DNA of 42,715 nt from a virus. Positions 37,444-42,715 of the stretch are shown here, piece after piece; position 1 is the first letter of the stretch, and the number at the start of each line of letters is the position of its first letter. The notes under the pieces were generated by a model. The model ran no database searches, was not told where the DNA came from, and was given only the letters and a program-made list of their open reading frames with translations. The translations under genes were made by a program, and so were the position numbers. The stretch covers positions 1 through 42,715 of the IMG/VR virus record IMGVR_UViG_3300027822_000022. The stretch is one strand, 5' to 3'.

Positions 37444-37455
37444 GGGAGATTGAGT

Positions 37456-38682
37456 ATGAGCGAAGCCAAATACATAGCTGAAAAGCAAGAGGGTAGTGCG
37501 CCGATCAAGATGTGGACCAGGGGCGTGCCGGTCGAGGATGCGGCAATGCAACAGCTTCGCAACGTTGCTGCCCTACCCTTCATACATAGCCATGTCGCGG
37601 CAATGCCGGATGTTCATTGGGGATATGGTGCGACGGTCGGCAGCGTGATCGCCACCAAGGGCGCCATCATACCAGCCGCGGTCGGCGTAGATATCGGCTG
37701 CGGCATGATGGCAGTGCGGACAAGCCTTCGAGCCGACCAACTTCCCGACAACCTTGGTGGCTTGAGATCCGCGATCGAGGAAGCGGTGCCGCATGGGCGA
37801 ACCGACAATGGCGGTGCCAATGACCGGGGCGCTTGGGGCAATATTCCCAGCACCATAGCACTTAAATGGGCCGACACTCTCGCCGCGCGCTACAAAAGCA
37901 TCGTCGAAAAGCACCCGAAGGCCCTGGCCCGCAATAACGACCGCCATCTGGGCACACTTGGAACAGGCAATCATTTCATTGAGGTGTGTCTCGACGAAAG
38001 CAACCAGGTGTGGGCCATGCTGCATTCAGGTTCGCGCGGGTGTGGGAACCGTATCGGCACCTACTTCATCGAGCGCGCCAAGGAAGATATGCGCCGATGG
38101 TTCATTAATCTTCCTGACGCCGATCTGGCGTACTTCCCGCAAGGGTCTGAGCTATTTGACGACTATGTGGAGGCCGTCCACTGGGCGCAGGAGTATGCCC
38201 TGAAGAACCGACGGATCATGATGAAGGAAGTTCTCGATACGATGGCGGCTGAATTGCCGCCCTTCACGGTCACCGACATGGCGGTGAACTGCCACCACAA
38301 CTACGTCGAAATCGAGAACCACTTCGGCGCCAATGTACTAGTGACCCGCAAGGGCGCCGTCAGGGCGCGTGAGGGCGATCTGGGTATCATTCCGGGCTCT
38401 ATGGGGGCCAGGAGCTTCATCGTGCGCGGCAAGGGCAATCCGCAGTCCTTCAACTCATGTTCGCATGGCGCCGGCCGCATCATGTCCAGAACCGAGGCGA
38501 AGCGTAAATTCACCTTGGCAGACCATGAGAAGGCCACGGCAGGCGTTGAGTGCCGAAAGGACGAAAGTGTCCTGGACGAAACGCCCGGTGCCTACAAGGA
38601 CATCGATACCGTGATGGCGGCGCAGGACGACCTGGTGGAAGTGGTGCACACGCTTAAACAGATTGTTTGCGTAAAAGGCTAA
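37456..38682 (+). CDS. rtcB: RNA ligase RtcB
   Basis: 408 aa, the length of bacterial RtcB, from ATG at 37456 (a TTG six bases earlier is less likely). Metal-binding and catalytic residues: D79 and C82 in GVDIGCGM, H173 in GTGNHFIE, H190 in LHSGSRG, H280/H281 in CHHNY, and H337 in SCSHGAGR, the guanylylated histidine. MPDVHWGYGATVGSVIATKG also matches. RtcB joins 2',3'-cyclic phosphate and 5'-OH RNA ends with GTP. In a phage it may repair tRNA cut by host defence nucleases. All key residues are present. Confidence 0.95.
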   Translation: MSEAKYIAEKQEGSAPIKMWTRGVPVEDAAMQQLRNVAALPFIHSHVAAMPDVHWGYGATVGSVIATKGAIIPAAVGVDIGCGMMAVRTSLRADQLPDNLGGLRSAIEEAVPHGRTDNGGANDRGAWGNIPSTIALKWADTLAARYKSIVEKHPKALARNNDRHLGTLGTGNHFIEVCLDESNQVWAMLHSGSRGCGNRIGTYFIERAKEDMRRWFINLPDADLAYFPQGSELFDDYVEAVHWAQEYALKNRRIMMKEVLDTMAAELPPFTVTDMAVNCHHNYVEIENHFGANVLVTRKGAVRAREGDLGIIPGSMGARSFIVRGKGNPQSFNSCSHGAGRIMSRTEAKRKFTLADHEKATAGVECRKDESVLDETPGAYKDIDTVMAAQDDLVEVVHTLKQIVCVKG

Positions 38683-38689
38683 CCCAGCC

Positions 38690-38956
38690 ATGGGCCTACC
38701 CGCAGACAAGCTCCACAACTGGCCGCGGCGCATGAAGGCCGATCTGGCGGCGGAGTACTGCGGGGTATCGAGCACCAAGTTTAGGAGCGAGGTGGCGGTT
38801 GGTCGGCTTCCAGCAGGGATCCTGGACGGCGGCAATCGGCTTTGGTATCGCGAGGACCTGGATTCAGCCCTTGACCGATTGAAGCAAGGCGGGGAACCAT
38901 CGGGCGACCCCGAAGAAGAAGTCAATGAATGGCTGAAAGCTGTCCGTGAAGGTTGA
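38690..38956 (+). CDS. Excisionase-like DNA-binding protein
   Basis: 88 aa. Residues 15-65 (RMKADLAAEYCGVSSTKFRS, EVAVGRLPAGILDGGNRLWY, REDLDSALDRL) follow the winged-helix pattern of MerR/excisionase-type helix-turn-helix domains: A-x-Y-x-G-V-S, then a wing and RxDLDxAL. It overlaps the integrase start by eleven bases, the usual place for xis. It likely directs excision. Confidence 0.75.
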   Translation: MGLPADKLHNWPRRMKADLAAEYCGVSSTKFRSEVAVGRLPAGILDGGNRLWYREDLDSALDRLKQGGEPSGDPEEEVNEWLKAVREG

Positions 38957-39974
38957 GTTCGCATATGTCCAGATGGTCACCGCGAGGGGGCACATCTACG
39001 CCTACTACCGACGCGATGGACTTCGCCAAAGGATCAGGGGTGAGGTCGGCTCGGAAGAATGGCAGGCGGAATATAACCGCATTCACAAGAGCTTTGAGCA
39101 AGGCCCGGCCGAGCCCGGCATCAACCCAGGTAGCCTCGCAGATCTGATCGCGCTGTTCAAAAAATCCTCAGACTTCGCCGCGCTCAAACCATCCACACGG
39201 CAAAGCTACGCTCGCTACATGGATCTTCTGCGGGAGAAGTACGGAGCCCACAAAATCCGCTCCATGCCGCGTGAGTTCGTCCTGGAGCTGAGGGACAAGC
39301 ACGCCGAAATGCCCCGCAAGGCCAACTACATCATTTCAATCCTGCGTGTTCTCCTCGCCTACGCCCTCGATAGACCGAGCCGGTTTGGCATCGAGTTCAA
39401 CCCAGCGGTCAAAATCAAGAAGCTCGAAACAGGGCCAGGCTATCCACCTTGGCCGGACGGGCTAATGGCCGCCGTTTGGGACGAGGAGAAGTGCATCCCG
39501 GAATTACGCCTAGCCATAGCCACGGGTGCCTTCACGGGGCAGCGCATTAGCGATTGCATCGCTGTAACCTGGAAGAATTACGACGGGCAGCAAATCAATC
39601 TGGTCCAGCAGAAGACCGGCGTCGAGCTAACGATACCGGTGCACCCGGACCTGAAATCTATGTTCAAGGGCGTCCCTCGCAAGGCTGTTCAGATCCTCGT
39701 TGACCCGAGGGGCCGGCCCTGGACCCGTTTCGCGCTGGGCAAAGCCGTTCGCGAATTCGTGACGGCCGCCGAATATCCAGGCTATAGCTTCCACGGCCTG
39801 CGGAAACTGGCGAGCAAGAACCTTGCGGAAACGGGCTGCACGGAGGATGAGATAAAGGCGATCACCGGGCACCAGACGTCGGCGATGGTGTCGCACTATA
39901 CGAAGGGTGCGAACCAGAAACGGCTGGCCAAGAGCGCCATCAAGAAGCTCTCAAAAGGGCGCCGAAAAACATAA
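38946..39974 (+). CDS. int: Tyrosine-family site-specific integrase
   Basis: 342 aa from GTG at 38946. N-terminal SAM-like DNA-binding part (KPSTRQSYARYMDLLREKYG), then the catalytic domain with R200 (TGQRISD), K223 (QQKTG), H283-x2-R286 (FHGLRK), H309 (TGHQTS) and the nucleophile Y318 (SHYTK). The full set is intact, so the enzyme should be active. It ends 78 bases from the tRNA-Phe 3' end, its likely target. Confidence 0.93.
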   Translation: MKVEFAYVQMVTARGHIYAYYRRDGLRQRIRGEVGSEEWQAEYNRIHKSFEQGPAEPGINPGSLADLIALFKKSSDFAALKPSTRQSYARYMDLLREKYGAHKIRSMPREFVLELRDKHAEMPRKANYIISILRVLLAYALDRPSRFGIEFNPAVKIKKLETGPGYPPWPDGLMAAVWDEEKCIPELRLAIATGAFTGQRISDCIAVTWKNYDGQQINLVQQKTGVELTIPVHPDLKSMFKGVPRKAVQILVDPRGRPWTRFALGKAVREFVTAAEYPGYSFHGLRKLASKNLAETGCTEDEIKAITGHQTSAMVSHYTKGANQKRLAKSAIKKLSKGRRKT

Positions 39975-39983
39975 TTGGTACGT

Positions 39984-40008
39984 CGATTGTAAAACGCGAT
40001 TGTAAAAC
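39984..40008. repeat. Direct repeat near the attachment site
   Basis: CGATTGTAAAAC occurs at 39984-39995 and again at 39997-40008, a 13-base period. Placed between the integrase stop and the tRNA, it fits integrase arm-type or excisionase sites. Confidence 0.5.
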
Positions 40009-40052
40009 AATGCCAGGATCGGGACTATTCGCCCTCTAACCAATTGAAAAAG

Positions 40053-40098
40053 TGGTGCCCAGGGGCGGATTCGAACCACCGACACCGTGATTTTCAGT
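40053..40098. other. Probable attachment site in the 3' part of tRNA-Phe
   Basis: The tRNA 3' end faces the integrase, so the 5' part is host and the 3' part was probably supplied by the phage. The exact core cannot be set because the other junction is outside the window. The coordinates cover the tRNA 3' half only as the likely place. Confidence 0.5.
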
Positions 40099-40128
40099 CA
40101 CGTGCTCTACCAACTGAGCTACCTGGGC
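40053..40128 (-). tRNA. tRNA-Phe(GAA) with encoded CCA
   Basis: On the minus strand: 7-bp acceptor stem GCCCAGG/CCTGGGC, D arm with AGTTGGTA, anticodon arm CGTGA-CTGAAAA-TCACG giving anticodon GAA, variable GTGTC, T arm with TTCGAAT, then A and CCA. Intact 76-nt tRNA. It serves as the integration target and follows the maf-rng-yacG-protease genes. Confidence 0.97.
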
Positions 40129-40221
40129 GACCGGGCGCATGGCCCTTTGGCGGGCGCCGAGCGCTTATAGGCAATGCCGAGTGCCCTGTCCAGTCTTTGC
40201 CCCGCCCAACCTTTGCCGGCG

Positions 40222-41187
40222 TCATGGCGGCAGGCTGAGCTCGACGGTGGTACTGGCGTCACCGCGGGCAACGGTGACTTGCAACGGCTGGCCGCGCCGG
40301 GCGAGGGCGATGGCGGCGCGGGCGTCGTTGATACCGCGCACTAGGCGGCCGCCGATGGCAGTTATCAGGTCGTCCTCGACAAGGCCGGCCTGCGCCGCCG
40401 CGCCGCCGGGGGTTATGGCGATTACGCGTACACCCGCCTGGCTAACCCGTTCGGCGGGCGCTAAGCCGGCGAAGCGCATGCCCGTATCGGCATGGCGCAC
40501 CTGCCCGCCAGCCATGAGATCATCGACCACCCGCTGCACCAAACCGACGGAGGCGGCGAAATTGATCCCGATATTGGCGTCGGATACCTTGGTGAAGATC
40601 GCCGAGAGAACGCCGAGAAGGCGGCCCTGCCCGTCCACCAAGGCACCACCGGAGGCGCCCGGATTGACCGCGGCGTCGGTTTGCACGAAGTCCTCGACGG
40701 GGTTGAAACCGACGCCGCTGCGGTGCAATGCAGAAACCACACCACAGGTAACCGATATCCCGAGGCCAAACTGATTGCCTAAGGCACAAGCCGGATCGCC
40801 TAGCGCAGGTTCGGGCGCGGTCTGCAGCACCGGCACATCGACATCGATGGCCAGCACCGCCAGGTCCGTTGTCACATCGGCACCGACCAAGCGCGCCGGC
40901 ACCTCGCGCCCATCCGGTAGGCGCACGGTGATTTCGACGGCACGGTCAACCACATGCAGCGCCGTGACCAGGAAGCCACCCGGGCGAATAGCGATCGCCG
41001 TCCCCTCCGGCGACGATCCCGGCGGCAGACGTGTCTGCCCCGCCCGTTCATAGCCGGGCCAAAGCGGTAGCACCGTTACAACCGAGTCCATGACTTTGGG
41101 ATCGAGGGCATAGGCCGGCGATGCCACGATAAACGTGACCGCCAACAGCAGAACCCGCCATCCAAGCAACCGTATGTGGCGTGTCAT
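40222..41187 (-). CDS. Exported trypsin-like serine protease with PDZ domain
   Basis: 321 aa from ATG at 41187; the longer frame to 41370 overlaps yacG. Signal peptide (GWRVLLLAVTFIVASPAYAL, cleavage near residue 28). Catalytic triad: H78 (TALHVV), D108 (TTDLAVL), S179 (NPGASGGAL). A PDZ domain follows at about 235-320 (GVRVIAITPGGAAAQAGLVE, DDLITAIGGRLV). A DegP/HtrA-type periplasmic protease, in reduced form with one PDZ. It is a host gene, ten bases after yacG. Confidence 0.88.
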   Translation of the reverse strand: MTRHIRLLGWRVLLLAVTFIVASPAYALDPKVMDSVVTVLPLWPGYERAGQTRLPPGSSPEGTAIAIRPGGFLVTALHVVDRAVEITVRLPDGREVPARLVGADVTTDLAVLAIDVDVPVLQTAPEPALGDPACALGNQFGLGISVTCGVVSALHRSGVGFNPVEDFVQTDAAVNPGASGGALVDGQGRLLGVLSAIFTKVSDANIGINFAASVGLVQRVVDDLMAGGQVRHADTGMRFAGLAPAERVSQAGVRVIAITPGGAAAQAGLVEDDLITAIGGRLVRGINDARAAIALARRGQPLQVTVARGDASTTVELSLPP

Positions 41188-41197
41188 GGCGTCGTGG

Positions 41198-41440
41198 TCA
41201 GGTTTCGCTGTTGGAATGCGCGCCGTCCGTCTCGGACTCCGCGCTCGGCGCATCGCCCAGTCTTTCGTCCGTCGGAATCCGGTAGCCGCCGGTGAGCCAG
41301 CGGCCCAGGTCCCGATCGGCACACCGGCGCGAACAGAAGGGGCGTGCCTCCGGAACTGTCGGCGCCCCACAGATCGGGCACTTCGACGGCGTCCGGCGGC
41401 ACGTCGGGGGGCGAGTTTTTTGTCGGTTATCGTCAGTCAT
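41198..41440 (-). CDS. yacG: DNA gyrase inhibitor YacG
   Basis: 80 aa. Four-Cys zinc site: C21 and C24 (KCPICG), C36 and C40 ([19 protein letters not shown]). RCxxxDLGxWxxxxYRIP is the family signature. YacG binds GyrB and blocks DNA binding by gyrase. The C-terminal tail is acidic. Located directly after the RNase gene, as in many alphaproteobacteria. Confidence 0.93.
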   Translation of the reverse strand: MTDDNRQKTRPPTCRRTPSKCPICGAPTVPEARPFCSRRCADRDLGRWLTGGYRIPTDERLGDAPSAESETDGAHSNSET

Positions 41441-41446
41441 CGCCGC

Positions 41447-42634
41447 CTACTCTAGCACGATATCGAAGCCGTCTCGCCCCTGTTGGAGCCGGAGCGACAA
41501 CGAGCGGCCAAGGCGCTCCTCGACCGCCGCGCGGGCCACGGCGGCGGGCCCCTCCAGGGCGGCAATCAGGCGCGGTCCGGCGACGATAGCGACAGCGCGG
41601 CCTGGAGCGCCGGTTGCGGCGACCCTGGCGGCGCGCAAGGCGGCGAAGGCCTGCGATACCGGGTCGTAGACCCGCCCTCCGCCGGCGATGCCGCAGGCCT
41701 CGGTCAAAACCTCGTGCAAGGCCGGGCCGGCCCGGCGCCGCGTTATCTCGACCAAGCCGGAACGGCGCATGGGGGAAACACGGCCGGGTTGCGGATCGTC
41801 GGCCAGCCCGCGCTGTAGGGCGCGTACCACACGTTCCCGCGCGCCCTGGTCGGCGAGATCGAGGAAATCGACGACGATCAGGCCGGATAAGCCGCGCAGG
41901 CGGAGTTGCCGGGGTATCTCGGCCGCCGCCGCTAGATTCACGGCCAAGGCGCCGGTACTCCCGGCACTATCGTGGCGGCCGGCGTTGACATCGATGGCGG
42001 TCAGGGTTTGAACCGGCTCGACCAACAGGAAACCGCCCGAAGGTAGATCGACCCGGGGCTCCAGCAAGGCCTCGATCTGGGCCTCGATGCCGGCGCGCTC
42101 GAACAACGGCGCCGAATCCAGGTCCAGGCGCAAGCGCTCCGACATCTCCGGCCGGGCGGCGATCATCTGGCGGGCGCGGGCAAAGGTCACGGGATCGTCG
42201 ATGACAATCTCTTCCAACGTCTCGGCGGCGTCGAGCGCCAATGACAGGGGATCTTGGGCGCGGCGCAACAAGACCGGCGGCACCGCGCCATCAGCCAGGG
42301 CAAGCAACGCCGGCGGCAGATCGCCGAAGCGGGCGGTCAGGCGCACGCCCTTCTCCGCCGTGGCATCGCGGGCGACCCGCAGGATTAGCGAGTCGCCTTC
42401 GGAGAGACCCTTGGGCGCTTCATCCAAAGGCAGAAAGCCGGGACGCTCGGCACCGATGTCGACAAAGGCGGCGGCGAGTTTCGGCTGTAAGGTCACGACG
42501 CGCCCGAGATAGATGTTGTCCGCTAGAGACGGCCGGTCGTCGCGCACTATAACAAGATCGTGCAACAAACCGTCGGCTAGCCAGGCGGCACGGACCTCGC
42601 CAGGTAGCGCCGAGATGAATAGCTGGTCGCTCAT
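41447..42634 (-). CDS. rng: Ribonuclease E/G family protein (short, RNase G-like)
   Basis: 395 aa, start overlapping the maf stop (ATGA). S1-like region near 37-105 (DNIYLGRVVTLQPKLAAAFV, DIGAERPGFLPLDEA). DNase-I-like catalytic part with D215 (TAIDVNAG) and D256 (IVVDFLDL), the two metal-binding Asp residues. The zinc-link CPxC of long RNase E is absent, and there is no degradosome tail. It probably acts in rRNA or mRNA processing. Confidence 0.9.
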   Translation of the reverse strand: MSDQLFISALPGEVRAAWLADGLLHDLVIVRDDRPSLADNIYLGRVVTLQPKLAAAFVDIGAERPGFLPLDEAPKGLSEGDSLILRVARDATAEKGVRLTARFGDLPPALLALADGAVPPVLLRRAQDPLSLALDAAETLEEIVIDDPVTFARARQMIAARPEMSERLRLDLDSAPLFERAGIEAQIEALLEPRVDLPSGGFLLVEPVQTLTAIDVNAGRHDSAGSTGALAVNLAAAAEIPRQLRLRGLSGLIVVDFLDLADQGARERVVRALQRGLADDPQPGRVSPMRRSGLVEITRRRAGPALHEVLTEACGIAGGGRVYDPVSQAFAALRAARVAATGAPGRAVAIVAGPRLIAALEGPAAVARAAVEERLGRSLSLRLQQGRDGFDIVLE

Positions 42635-42715
42635 TCTTTGGAACCGGCCGGCACATAGCCAAGACCGGCGAGAACCGCCGCAGTCTCCGTTAGAGGCAGG
42701 CCGACTACGTTGCTG
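42631..42715 (-). CDS. maf: Maf-like nucleotide pyrophosphatase, C-terminal fragment
   Basis: Only the last 27 codons are in the window. SNVVGLPLTETAAVLAGLGY matches the C-terminal signature of Maf/YhdE proteins (NVxGLPL). It removes modified or canonical nucleotides and is linked to division arrest. Its stop overlaps the RNase start. The rest lies beyond the right edge. Confidence 0.85.
   Translation of the reverse strand, partial: SNVVGLPLTETAAVLAGLGYVPAGSKE

Larger units (their letters stand above)
1..40056. mobile_element. Temperate tailed-phage prophage, left end missing
   Basis: The region holds, in phage order, terminase, portal, scaffold and capsid genes, a replication block, a divergent repressor/Cro switch, an accessory early operon and a tyrosine integrase that ends 78 bp from the 3' end of a host tRNA-Phe. 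The portal/scaffold/coat/adaptor set looks P22-like (podovirus-type head). No tail-spike, holin or endolysin gene is seen and no second copy of the tRNA 3' end was found in the window, so the left arm is cut off by the window edge. The right boundary is inferred to lie at or just inside the tRNA 3' end; the exact base is not known. Confidence 0.95.

Noticed and set aside
1-40056. Lysis genes (holin, endolysin, spanin)
   Set aside because: No lysozyme, amidase or peptidase motif was found. The small membrane proteins sit in early operons, so I did not call any of them a holin. The lysis block is probably in the missing left arm.
1-42715. CRISPR arrays, insertion sequences and rRNA genes
   Set aside because: No regularly spaced repeats of CRISPR type, no transposase motifs with terminal inverted repeats, and no rRNA sequence were seen.

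Overview
The window is most of a temperate, tailed-phage prophage integrated next to a tRNA-Phe gene in a high-GC alphaproteobacterium. Positions 1 to about 40,050 are phage. Positions from about 40,050 to 42,715 are host chromosome: tRNA-Phe(GAA), a trypsin-like serine protease with a PDZ domain, yacG, an RNase E/G family ribonuclease and the 3' end of a maf gene. The maf/rng/yacG/tRNA-Phe order, the GcrA-like phage proteins and the GC-rich codon use all point to Alphaproteobacteria. I cannot go below class. The left end of the prophage (tail, lysis and the second attachment site) is not in the window, which starts inside a head-tail adaptor gene.

Layout. (1) Minus strand 1-15,010: packaging and head genes, read right to left: terminase small and large subunits, a 65-aa protein, a J-domain protein, several small structural or unknown proteins (one with a twin-arginine signal), P22-type portal, tail/fibre-like proteins, scaffold, major capsid protein, an inserted HNH endonuclease, a decoration-like protein, fibre-like proteins with LGMPA repeats and an adaptor. 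(2) Minus strand 15,020-24,633: replication and regulation: two DnaA-domain-IV-like proteins without AAA+ domains, a DUF1376 replication protein with an iteron-like array inside the gene, a DnaB helicase, an orphan DNA methyltransferase, a Cys-rich GP88-like protein carrying a GcrA-like HTH, a second GcrA-like protein, a RuvC-like resolvase and two tiny membrane proteins. (3) 24,634-25,990: the lysogeny switch. A Cro-like carph-isopro regulator (minus) and an XRE repressor (plus) diverge. Copies of one operator (CTCAGAG-N5-CTCTGAG) sit exactly in the 17-bp spacer of the leftward promoter and of a second, rightward promoter beyond the repressor gene. This is a mirror image of lambda PR/cI/PL. 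(4) Plus strand 25,991-38,956: about 35 mostly small, translationally coupled accessory genes: Lar-type restriction alleviation, zinc-finger proteins, a recombination set (RecE-like nuclease, DnaQ-like exonuclease, putative annealing protein), a DUF5131 protein, a Fic protein, an RtcB RNA ligase and an excisionase-like protein, followed by the tyrosine integrase (to 39,974) facing the tRNA.

How it works together: in lysogeny the XRE protein should silence both early promoters. On induction the rightward operon would supply anti-defence, recombination and excision functions, while the leftward side supplies replication, then packaging and head genes. Gene junctions are mostly ATGA, GTGA or TGATG overlaps, so most starts were chosen from this coupling. 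The most unusual content is the set of cell-cycle-like regulators (two GcrA-like, two DnaA-IV-like, one methyltransferase), the RtcB/Fic/Lar accessory set and the two Tat-signal proteins. All functions are inferred from reading the sequence; no database search was run.
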